Shown: positions 48,401 through 59,400 of the stretch, piece after piece | Layout: each line of letters begins with the position of its first letter | Position numbering within the stretch: the stretch's first letter is position 1 | From: Drosophila miranda | Lineage: Eukaryota > Arthropoda > Insecta > Diptera > Drosophilidae | Length of the DNA stretch: 64,000 bases | Assembly (NCBI RefSeq): GCF_003369915.1 | Contig: NC_046676.1 | Location: 19,698,001-19,762,000 of the forward strand | Direction of reading: 5' to 3' | Translations under genes and position numbers: made by a program | Notes under the pieces: model-generated | Told to the model about the DNA's origin: nothing | Database searches by the model: none | Seen by the model: the letters and a program-made list of their open reading frames with translations, nothing else

Positions 48401-51400
48401 GATTGTCCACGGGTTTCTTCTGGACCGGCCTCTCAGCTTGTTTGAATCCAGGTTTATCTGGAGTGTAGAACTCTCCCTCAGGTCGGAGATTGTCTTCAGG
48501 TCTGACTTGCGATGGACGTTCACCTGGTCTGTACTTGGGTTTCTCGGGACTGTAGAATTCTCCCTCAGGTCGGAGATTGTCTTCAGGTCTGACTTGGGAA
48601 GGCCGTTCCCCTGGCGTATACTTCTGCTTTTCGGGACTGTAGAAATCTCCCTCGGGTTTTAGATTATCTTCTGGTTTCTTCTGTACTGGCCTCTCGGCGG
48701 GTCTGAATCCTGGTTTATCCGGAGTGTAGAACTCTCCCTCAGGTCGGAGATTATCCTCAGGTCGCACTTGAGATGGACGTTCACTAGGCTTGTATCCTGG
48801 TTTTTCTGGAGTGTAGAAGTCGCCTTCGGGTTTCAGATTGTCTTCATGCCTAACTTGTGTTGGACGATCGCCTGGTCTGTACTTCGGTTTCTCCGGACTG
48901 TAAAATTCACCCTCTGGTTTGAGGTTATCAGTGGGCTTTATTTGTCCTGGTCGAACTACATATTGGTACTCCTGCTTCTCCACAAAAGTCATTTCTCCTT
49001 CGGTGCGCAAGTTGTCGCTGCGAATAATTTTCTCTGGTCTTTCTCCTGGCCGATAGGTGGGTTTTTCCGGCGTAAGGAATTCTCCCTCCGGCTTGAGGTT
49101 GTCCACGGGTTTCTTTTGGGTGGGTCGAGCGGCTGGTGTATAGCCCTTCTTGTCGGGCGTATAAAAGTCACCTTCAGGCCGCAAGTTATCCTTGTGTCGT
49201 ACTTGTGTTGGGCGGTCTCCAGGCTGATATTTCGGCTTCTCTGGGCTGTAAAACTCGCCCTCGGGCTTAAGGTTGTCCGTCGGCTTCTTATATTCAGGAC
49301 GGACGGTGTATTGATACTCCTCCCTCTCGTTGAAGGTCATTTCTCCCTCTGTCCGCAAATTGTCAGTGTGCACAATTTTCTCACGCCTCTCGCCGGGCTT
49401 GTATGGCTCTTTTGGTGGGACTACGAAGTCTCCTTCTGGCTTTAGATTGTCTTCTGGCTTCTTTATAACTACGTAGTCCACTAATATGTCTTCGTTTGGC
49501 TTGGGAATGTTTCGATTGTCTCTCTTCGACCAGGTATTTGTACGTACTCTTGTGTATGCTTCCTCGAGGGTATCTATTGAGAATTCAAATGATTAATATA
49601 CGAAAATCTTGGTTTAATACAATTATACTTGCCATCGGTTTCAATGATTGTGTTTTCTGTTGATTTAGTTGTGCTGGTTGAGCAGTGATGTCGTCTGAAA
49701 TGCGAAGAATAATAGTTGAAAGAACTCCTCTATGGATTCATTATGCGATTCTTACCCGCATGTGCAGATCTCACAGATGCACCGCTCGCTATGCGTAGTA
49801 TTTTTGTTCTTGACGACTCCACGCTGGAGGACAGAATGTATATGAATTATTCTTCAAGTACTATCGCACATATGTAAAATAATCTACTTACGTTTCTTGA
49901 ATCGTCTAAGCGTTTCTTATCGGTGCGCACATAATCGATTTCATCATAAATATTTTCGGTAATATTTTTGTGTTTCGATGTTTCGTTCAGATTCAGGGTT
50001 ATGTTCTCATTGTTCTCCGAAATCGAGGTGTTCTTCTCAATCTCCACAAATTCATCCACGTAGATGGTCTTCTTGGGGGTCTCTACAATCTTCTCAATGA
50101 CATCCGTGTGCACCTTCTCGTCCAGAACACGCCAATCGTTGATGCTCGCATCGAATATCTAATAGAAAGCAGGTTCAACATATGAAAAAATATCCACAGA
50201 GGAACACACCCATGGGAATGGCGTGGGCTTTGGGTGTGGAATGGCTGGTGTGCCGCCCCGTCACGCACAATCTATGACTTACCTTTGTTACCTCCGTGGT
50301 AGTTGTTATGTTTGCCACATCGGTATTATCTTTCTCGATTTCACGAGCAATGTCATTGGGCACGAAAGCTTTGCTATCTCTGAACGACTTCTCGTCGACG
50401 ACCGTCCACTTGCCGAGCTTCGTGTCGTACACCTTGGTGGTGTATGTTGTGGTGGTTGTGTTGATGACATCATCAACTATTTCGGGATAGCCCCGGTCAG
50501 CGGTGCTGTCCACAGTCCGTTCGTCTACCACGCGCCACTTATTGTTGCGCCTGTCGTATATCTTCTTCTTGTACGTCACCTTGCAGCTACCGTCCGACTC
50601 CTTGCTGACGTACCGCTCAAAGGTGGGCTTGCTTGTGTTGCCCCCTGGATGGGTGGTTGTGCCATCGCTGAGCTCGGTCCAGGTCTTGGTCTTTACGTCA
50701 TACACCTCCTTCTTGGACGACGATGTGGACTGCTTGGTGCTGCTCGAGCTGCTCCGTGTGGTGCTCTCGCTGACCTCTTTGTTGGATGTCGATGAAGTGG
50801 CTTTGTTGTGGTCCACAGCTGTTGTCGTTCCCGACAGTTGTTCCAGTTTATCGTTCTGCGAGGTGGATGACGTCGCCTTTGTTGTGGTCACGGCAGACGG
50901 CGCGGCAACCGGTTCGGGGCAACTTGATGACGTCACCGATGTGGGCCCGTCAGCTGTTCCGCTGGCTGGTGGCAGCTTTGGCACGCTCTGAGATTCACTG
51001 AAGCTTTTGCTGCTGCTGCTGCTCTTGGTGTTGGTGTTAGTATTGGTATTGGTATTGACATCAACACTGATGTTGGTATTGGTGCTACTGCTCGTGTCAA
51101 AGCCAACCTGTTTCTTCGCACCGGATGATGTCATACCGGTAGCCGCTGTGTCGGCTCTCTCGCTTGCAATGAGCGTTTCATTGGCGCTCCGATTGGAGCT
51201 GGAACTGGTTGTGGAGGCGAAGTAAGTGGAGCTGCTGCTCGCCTGCTGCTGCTGCCGCTGCTGACTGGAAGACATGGAAGAGGACGTGTACATCTTGGAG
51301 AGGCTGCCGCCGCTGGCTGACATGGAGAGCGTGGGCGTTGTGATCTCTACCACCTCGATGGGGACAGAGAACACTGGCTCCTTCTTCTCACTCTCCAGCA

Positions 51401-51813
51401 GATCGATCGAGGCAATGATCTTCTCGTTGGAGTAATCCCTGGAAGTCTTGGCGGTGCTGCTGCTGCTGCTGCTAAACTGCTCCGACTGGGATTGGGATTG
51501 GGATTGTAACTTGGACTGAGATTTCTCTGTGTATGAGGATTGGGAGCTTGACATGGCTGCCTTGCTCTTGCTGCTGCTGCTGTAGCTCCTGATACCAGCC
51601 GCAGGCATGGGAGACGAGGATGCAGTGCTGGCCGCCAGCACAGGAGTGGAGGATGAGGTGCTCGCCCCTGGCTCTCCGTACGAGACGGACTCGTGCTCCA
51701 TCGAGGTGGAGCTGCTCTTAGTGGTGAGCGTCGCTGTGGCGTCGGGTCCCAGTTGTTTGGTGAGCTTCGTGGCCGTAGCCGACGACGATGTGGTTGTGGT
51801 CGATGTGGCTGGC

Positions 51814-51876
<63 letters not shown>

Positions 51877-51911
51877 GACACTTGTTTCTTTTTACTGTTT
51901 TTTGATACCAT
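39492..51911 (-). CDS. Giant 29-residue-repeat protein with SAXO-like cysteine motif (about 4035 aa)
   Basis: Five exons: 51911-50283, 50158-49892, 49823-49756, 49694-49633 and 49573-39492, giving 12108 nt in one frame. Exon 1 encodes a basic start, polyGln, a long Ser/Thr-rich region and three copies of a YD-x(n)-W-x-VDE-like motif. A fourth copy opens exon 2. Exons 3 and 4 encode CICEICTCG-RHHC (about residues 647-660), which resembles the N-terminal motif of SAXO/FAM154 microtubule stabilisers. Exon 5 holds about 95 tandem 29-aa units of DNL(K/R)PEGEF...PEKP.Y.PGERP type (about residues 713-3466), then seven 18-aa GDS-x-RVVSG repeats and a His/Ser-rich tail with two GGIDFPS boxes. Intron 4 uses a GC donor. 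It may correspond to D. melanogaster CG30069 (memory, unverified). A microtubule or cytoskeletal filament role is inference. Confidence 0.88.
41200..49460 (-). repeat. 87-bp coding tandem array with higher-order units
   Basis: About 95 units of 87 bp (29 codons). In the middle (42.5-48.4 kb) ten near-identical marker units (TKPEKQVYKPADKNERII followed by GEMTFVEKQEYQYVVRP) recur at spacings that are multiples of 87 bp (435, 609, 696, 783, 870). Units at the two edges are more divergent. Because 87 is divisible by three, antisense frames stay open for hundreds of bases and mimic genes. Confidence 0.95.
51815..51876 (-). repeat. CAG/GCT microsatellite coding polyglutamine
   Basis: About 20 uninterrupted triplets near the start of the giant protein, read as glutamine on the minus strand. 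Likely length-polymorphic. Confidence 0.9.
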
Positions 51912-54900
51912 TTTGACACAGATGAGGTAATCGCTGAGAAACTGAGTGACTGGTGTTGCACCTGGTTGCTTTTCGGGGCTAATTTGGGGTCGGGGTTCGT
52001 TTGTTAATCACAATTGTCGCTGCTCTTGGCCCTTAGAGGGGTTATTAATAATATTTCGCGATATAGATCGTTTTGTTTCGTTGTTTCGTTGTGGTGCTTA
52101 TGGGGATCTGGACTGGTATGTCACATAGTTTCCACGGCGGAATGTCGAAATACTTATTTTTAAATTACGATACGTACGAGTGTTAGACGCACACGAACAC
52201 GCGAACCATAGTTCAGGCCGAAGCACCAATACCCTCACAGATAGGCGACAGCAAAAAGCTTAGCACACGCTCACACTCGGACACGCACACTAGCGCACTC
52301 GCAAGACTCTCACGGGAGAGAGTTACAGATGCAGCCACAGATAGAGATACAGATAGAGATGGAGATCACTCGGAGATGGAGATACAGAGACTTGTGGGGA
52401 GGAGATACTTTTCGGCTTTCGTTTTTTTTCTTGGGAGCACTGGAAGATCAGCAACCGTCGCGAAGCACAACTCAAAACGTACTGATCGCGTCTGGAACGG
52501 CTTTCGAGCGACTATCTGTGCGCTGCCACCACTCGAAAGCAGCAGCAGTGGCAGCAGCAGCAGCAGCAGCAGCGTTTGTGGGTTTTCGGTCGTTGGAGCT
52601 TTGGACTCATGAGCGTTTGCGAGTGGGAACGGGAACGGGAGAGGCACAACGCCTTCGCAAAAAGCCAGGCCAGAGCAGCGACTGCGAATGCGGCTGCGAC
52701 TGCGAAGCGTAGGTATGGCAGAGTATCTGACGGATGCGTAGGCCGCTTTGCCGCTTTTGGCTGCCACGAAACACAAACTCCGAGTTCAATAAGCCAATAA
52801 GAAAGGAAGCCATAAGATTCAACGATCGACGCTTTGAATACCCTTGCAGAGCTATCGTTCTTATATAATTAAGTCATGAAATGTTGATCAAATTAACCAT
52901 AGGTTCTTCCAGCTAATTTCTGTCAAATATAGGGATAATATTGCACAGAAATCGACATGAGAATGAGTATGCTATATGAAGCCGTTCACTTCGTTTACTT
53001 TCCGGCAAAGTTCTGTTAAAAATCATAATACCCTATGCGATAGATACGGGTAATAAACACAACACGAATATCGATCTTTTGTGAAAGTGGCCATAAAACA
53101 AAACAAACAGATGTATGATGGCCGACAGACTGCCAACAAAGAGGGACATTGAGAGCCAGAAGCAGAGAGGCGGGCAGACACACACGAAGGTGCAGGGCGT
53201 GCGCCTGCGCAGAACCATCCAAAAACCCAGATCGGCAAATACAAAATTGGTCTCCGACTGTGTCTGGCGGATGCACAATTAAATTATGAATAGTATCTGA
53301 CGTTGATTAGTCAGCAGCAGCATGTTCGCCAGGTTTGGAGATACTTTTTCACTCGTCTAGCCCGACGGCGCTACGTGGGCGCCCCCGCCAATACCAGTCC
53401 AGACCAGACCAGACCCCAAGCTCCAGTGCCGACCAGAGAGCTGAGTAAGCTCCATTCGGATCAAGATTTATATATGAGCAATGGCCCAATTGATTTATAA
53501 CGGCCTTTGGTGGGTGCGAATGAAAAGTATCGGCAAGCGGCTATGCCCAAAGTGGGAGTGCCTCCCAAGAGAACCCCGGCTCGGCCTCCGGATCGAGGGT
53601 GGACGAGTACAAGTGCATACAAGTTACATACGTATACCCGCAGGTCTAATTCTTGCCTAATTCAAGACTGACGTCATACACGTCGTATGAGCAACGACGG
53701 GACGGCTCTGTGCTGAAGCTCATTTTCATGCGAAGCCAAAAGCAATCAAAACTTGTTTGCCGCCGAAACTCACATAATAAAAGCACACGAAAAACACAAA
53801 TAGAGAAAAGATACAATGCAAAATTAAGTGGAGAATACAGTGGAGACTGCTTAGCATTCACAGAGCAGAGCACACGAACAGAGCGGACGCTCAGACATGG
53901 GAATGGGCATGGGCATGGGGCAAATGGGAACTGCAGCTGGAACTAGACCTGGCGCTGGAACTGGTACAAGTTGCAATTCAGATCAAATGCCAATTGGAAA
54001 CTATGCCACTGGGTGCAGTGCTCGTTCGCGGAGTGACTAATTAGATACGCATCCCAGCAGATCTCTACTGTAGCGACTGTAGATGATGACATCTCGCCGT
54101 CTCACAGATTTCCTTGGAATTGAAATTGAATTCTGAGGCGACACTGACAGAGGCGTACACGAAATTTATGCGCAACTTTTGGCAGTCGGAGTAGTTGCTG
54201 CTGTAGCCCCAAGTTCAATTAATTTTAATTCAACAATAAACCGAAATGCACTCCAAGGTAACGTGTCCATGTCGGCCCTTATTTGGCAGGCGGCCGAAAT
54301 AACTCGGATCTCCGAATCAGTTTTTACGAGTACTGGACCATTACACAATGTACTTTTAGGGCAGGGCCTGCAAACAGCATTTTCTCGCTGCCAAACTGTC
54401 CAACTATGTCCAAACGATGCCCATATGGGCATGGAGAGGCCCAGTCACGTAGCAGTGGAATAAATTATACTATACTCGTCGCTCAAAAAATTATAAACAA
54501 TTAAAAGTACTCGCTGATCAATGAATTGTAATGACTACGGGTCGCCGCGTCGGTTGTGGCGCATGTTGAACGTTTCCGACGTGCCCGGGCCTATCCGGAG
54601 ACAACCTCCCATATACGAAGTGTACACCAAAATCATTAGCCAAAACATTGTGCTTACACAAGCACCCGTACGGGTATTTCAAGCATTTCGTTTTTATCTT
54701 ATCAAACTCGAATTTTCGAATGGAATTTGCATAGGAGGTACTTTGCAGCAGTACTACCGAAATTATTCGATGGATTTGCGGTCGAGAAATGGCACGGGAA
54801 TTGACTCACAGGCAAAGTGGCAAATGTTTGCGTTCGCTTGTTTAATCAGCAAATATATTTATAGATTATTCATTCATACGACGAAACAGAATACATACAT

Positions 54901-55117
54901 ATATGACACAAAGAAAGTTCCTTCGACAATACTGCACTTGTAAAATGTTAAGAACTGTTTTGCGGCGCTAGTCTTATCTACATATAGGTAGAACACTGAC
55001 CGATCGTTGCTTTATACGAAAGTTTAGATAAGAAATAGCCTCTACATATGCAAGTATATATTCCAGCGAAAAAGATCAGAGTCCCTTGACAAACACTAAA
55101 GTCACACATTTTCTTTG
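51912..55117. other. Intergenic: 5' region of the giant gene, no supported gene
   Basis: About 3.2 kb between the giant gene start and the 3' end of the zinc-finger gene. It should contain the promoter and 5' UTR of the giant gene. It has GAGATA-type hexamer repeats (52337-52386) and a CAG run (52538-52573). An open frame at 54521-54943 (140 codons, plus) has no recognisable domain and I treat it as chance. Confidence 0.5.
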
Positions 55118-55123
55118 TTTATT
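55118..55123 (-). terminator. Candidate poly(A) signal of the zinc-finger gene
   Basis: AATAAA on the minus strand about 1.28 kb beyond the stop codon at 56403. A long 3' UTR is inferred from this and from the absence of any closer gene. Confidence 0.35.
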
Positions 55124-55342
55124 ATTATTCATATTTTCTGTTTGTATTTCTTTAAGGCTTACATATTAAAATATATGCTTAGTGTAGGTTCATTAATTAT
55201 TGTTTCATTTATCAGATTGCGATAATTACCAATTACTCGTACTTCTGCCTGCACCCACCCCAACCATCACCACGCCCACGTACTCTCCGGTCTTAAAGTA
55301 GACTTTTTACAGTGTGATATTCGTCGCCGAACGGGCATGTGG

Positions 55343-55367
55343 GATCTGATCTGATCTGATCTGATCT
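55343..55367. repeat. (GATCT)5 microsatellite
   Basis: Five tandem GATCT units in the presumed 3' UTR of the zinc-finger gene. A GT run (about 55472-55490) and TA-rich runs (about 56034-56083) lie nearby. Confidence 0.85.
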
Positions 55368-56402
55368 CGGGATCAGGGGAAGGTCAGTGAATGCAAGTAG
55401 CTGCTTGTTTATGCTGATTATTTTCTGAGTTTCTCCTTGATAGGCCGGTGTCGTCATCTTCTCCCTAAGTATGTGTGTGTGTGTGTGTGTGGTAAATATT
55501 GTATCCTACGGTTTCTTAAGTCTAAAGATTTGCTTCATATGCCTGCTGCGGTTCGTGTTAGATATAGTATCTGTTAGCTAGTTACTGTGCCAGGCACCTA
55601 CTGCACTTCACACTCCATCTCGGACCTGTTCTGTTCTTCGGGTCGTTGCTTCTGTATTCTTTTTTTTTTTTGTATGTACAATCGCTCGAGTCTCGGCAGG
55701 AATGCCCACGCTCCACTCTCCACTCGCTCGACACTCCTCACCCACTCCACTAAACTCCCACTGGAGCCGGTTACGTATTCTTCAAGTGCAACGCCTGCTA
55801 GTGTCTACAACTATCCGTAGTGGTCTATGTATATTTTTGTTTCTGTTTATATGTATACATTTTACACTTAGCATATATGTTAGTCCTATATATGGTTGTA
55901 TATTTGTTAGTAAAAGTCGGGTAATGCATTAAACCATCGAACGTAATTCTTTAAAACTCGCAACGCAATCAGGTTGATGTTTTAGATGCGACCAACGCAT
56001 CGCAAAATTAACAGATACACTACGCGTACGTCTATATATATCGAATATATATATATATATATGTATGTATATATATATATATACGTCTGTGTATATGTAT
56101 ATGTAAAAGGGTGTTACATAGGTATATGTAAGTGGTAGGTAGGTAGTATATGCATGTGTATAACGCTTACTTATCCGATAATCCGATAACTTATCCGCTA
56201 GCCTAAGAACTAACTAAAACATTACAGTTACGGGAATCGCCGCGTGCGCCAAAGTTGAGGACACTTCTGGGAGGGATGTGCGTGTCTGTCTCTGTGTCCA
56301 TGTCCATGTCCATGTCCATATCCGTGTCCGTGTCCATGTTCGTATCCGGCGTGTGTCCTAGTCATCTACATTTATTTACATTCCACGTCGAGGTGCTCTC
56401 GG

Positions 56403-59400
56403 CTACTCCACATCCATGCCTGCCTGCTGCTGTTGCTGTGCTGTGGCCTGATCCTCTGGCAGCACACTGCGGCAGATCTCGTACTTGATGACCTTGCCGT
56501 GTATGTGGCCATCAGGCAGGATCTGCACCTGCACCGGTTGCTGTCCAGACGCTGACGCTGCCACGGCCGCCTCCTGTTGTTGCTGCTCCTGCAAAAGTGG
56601 GGAAGGGCAAACTTTTAGCTAAAGCCTGGGACAAACTCTGGGCCAAGACTAGGTATGCAGCAAAGTAATATGTATAAACTAAACTAAAGCTTACGCTCAG
56701 GCAAGAGGTGGAGTAATCGAGTAGCAGGGGAAAATACTTAGAACAGAGAAAGCATAAAAAATAGACAGATGAGAGGAAGACAAGACAGATGCAGGCAGGT
56801 CAATAATATATCTTACTTAGGACTACATTTGCATACCAGACAAACAGAGCAGCATTTACAACAAATAACGAAAGAGATTACCAGAGATATAGACACTTAA
56901 CGATTAGCGATAATTTGGATAGTTCATACACACCTAAACGCGCAACCTGAAGCCACTGAACGGATTTTGATTTCGATTGGGATTTTATTCAGCGTAGAAT
57001 TATAGAGTTATGGGTTTATTTTGATTTATAGTCTACCAGGCGTCGAGGCGTCAAGGAGGGGAGGCACACGCAGCACACACACACACACAGGCACAGTCAC
57101 ACTCGGCCACAGACCCGACTGATGTCCCCCAAAGGATCAAGCAGCGCCGCCTGGTTTGAGGTGCAGGTGCAGGTGCAGATGCGGTTTTTGCATATGGATG
57201 TCGTTCGAGAGTTGGTTTATTTTTTGATTAATTGGCTTAATTTTCAGTTTTGTGGCAATTCTGTTTCTTTCTGTATGTTTCTGTTTTGTTATCTTTTTTT
57301 CTGTTTCGTTTAGTTCTTAGTAAGAAGTAGTCGGTACAACAAGCTGCAAAGTATTGGAGAAGGATATGCGATTATGTTTCAGATTCGATTTCATTGGTAG
57401 AGTGATATATGGTGGAGTATGTGGAATAGATGGCCAGATGATTAGGTAGATAGACAAATGATGGATAGATGCAGACGCAGACGCAGAGCAAAAGAACATT
57501 GCTTAAAGTAACCTAAGGGACTTGACATCCACAGAGCTAGATTTGGTGGAAGGGGATTACGGAGTCACACTGAGAGCATAGCCTGAGAGTAGTCTGCTGA
57601 CCGACCGAAACGCCCAATCTTAGTGATTTCTTGGTCAAAATATGCCAATCAGGATCGTTTATTGTGGATTTGTTAACATTGCTTATGTGCTGAATAATGT
57701 ACAATCGGGTTAGGGCTGTCTAACTTACTCCCAATAGAATTACGTGGACTTAAGGCTAACTAAGTAGTTTAATGAAAGCATTTTTTCGAAGCGGAACGAT
57801 CGAAAGAACAGAGACATAGTGTCGGGGGTCTGGATATCTGTTTTAATTTTTTATTTTATCTGGATTCTCAGAAGGAGAGGCACTTGTCTGATCTGGACTC
57901 TAGCATACCTGTTGCTGTGATATGGCTGGCTTCGTCTCCAAGTGCTGGCGCTGGTGCAGCATTAGATGGTTCTTCTGGAAGAAGGCCTTTCCGCACTCGC
58001 AGACGTGAGTGCGCACCGTACAGCCGCCGTTCGGGTGGCGGCGGTTGTGCTGCATGAGGCCGTGCTTGGCGGCGAATCCCTTGCCACAGCTGGCGCAGAA
58101 ATGCGACTTGGGCTTATTGGCCGGCACCACATTGACCACGTGCTGTTGCTGCTGCTGCTGTTGTTGTTGCTGGGCAACATGCTGCATGTGCTGTTGCTGA
58201 TGAACGGGCATCGTTGGCACGGCAGTGACTACGGCCTGCGGATGGGTCGAGTTGGCGGCCTGCACCAGCGTAGTCTGCGACATAACCTGGCCGGTGGACG
58301 ATATGATCTGCACGGGGACTGGGTTCTGGCCCACCAAATTCGGATTGGCTGTCACCACAGTGCCCGGGTTCAGGCTGGCCGTGCTCAAGAAGTGACCCGG
58401 CAGCGCTGCCGTCAAGGCGCACAAATCGGTCATCAGACTCTTATCGCCGGTGTGCAGTCGCAAATGCAGAGCCAAGGCCTCGCGACTGTTGAAGGCGCTG
58501 CCGCACTCGCTTCAGGGAGAATAAACCAAAATATTAGGCGTTTATTTCAGTGAGAGATTCGATGAAAACTTACCGGCAAACGAACTGCGGACGCGCCACA
58601 CCATTGGCATCCGTGGTGGAGACCGTGAGAAGCGTAGAGTTGCCCGGGTTACTCACGACGGTGATCGTCTGCGGATGCTGTCCCGGATGGTGGTGGGGCT
58701 GTTGCAGCTGCTTGAAATCGATAAACTTGGATAAGTTGGTCCCTGCCGAAGATCATGGTGAAATCGATTGTCTATATACCTGTTGGTTGGCAATGATGGT
58801 GGCACTGCTCGTGTTGGGATTGACGCCATTGTGCGCTGCCCGAACGTGCTGGTGCAGCTCAGCCTTGGTGAGGAATCCCTCGCCGCAGCTGACGCAGGGA
58901 TGCGCCTGCTCGCCGGTGTGTACACGTCTGAGACATGAAACATTAATTAGGGGCTCATTCCATTAGCCGGGACTAATTTCGAACTCACCTCATGTGGGAA
59001 ACTAGCGTTCGCTTCTGTAAAAACTCTTTTCCGCAAACGGTGCAGGAGTGGGGGATCTTGCCGTGTATGCGTCCGTGATTCACCAACTGGAACTTGCGTG
59101 GAAACGAGGCACCGCACTCAGCGCAAACAAATGGATTCAATGAACCATGGAAGCTGTCCAAAGGTAAAGAGAGACGGAGCCGGTTTAGATCGGATCAGAC
59201 ATGACTCCCGAAGGGAAAAGCAAGACTCACCGCGAGTGCATAATAAGATGGTTTTCCTGGGCAAAGCTCTCACCGCATTCCTCGCAGACGTATGGACGTT
59301 CGCCGGCGTGGAATTTGCTGTGCGTGACCAGGTGCCGCTTGAGTGGGAAGGCACGTCCGCACTCCTGGCACACGAAAGGTCGTTCTCGGCTGTGGACGCG

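Noticed and set aside
42678..48662. Long plus-strand open frames (up to 254 codons, Leu/Phe/Trp-rich) opposite the giant gene
   Set aside because: They are antisense readings of the 87-bp coding repeat, whose length is a multiple of three. They repeat with the array and have no splice or start context.
54521..54943. 140-codon plus-strand frame
   Set aside because: No recognisable domain, no splice-linked exons, and AT-rich ordinary intergenic composition. It could be real but is not supported.
51815..58200. CAG/GCT triplet runs considered as possible CRISPR-like or satellite arrays
   Set aside because: They are plain microsatellites, mostly coding polyglutamine, without spacer structure.
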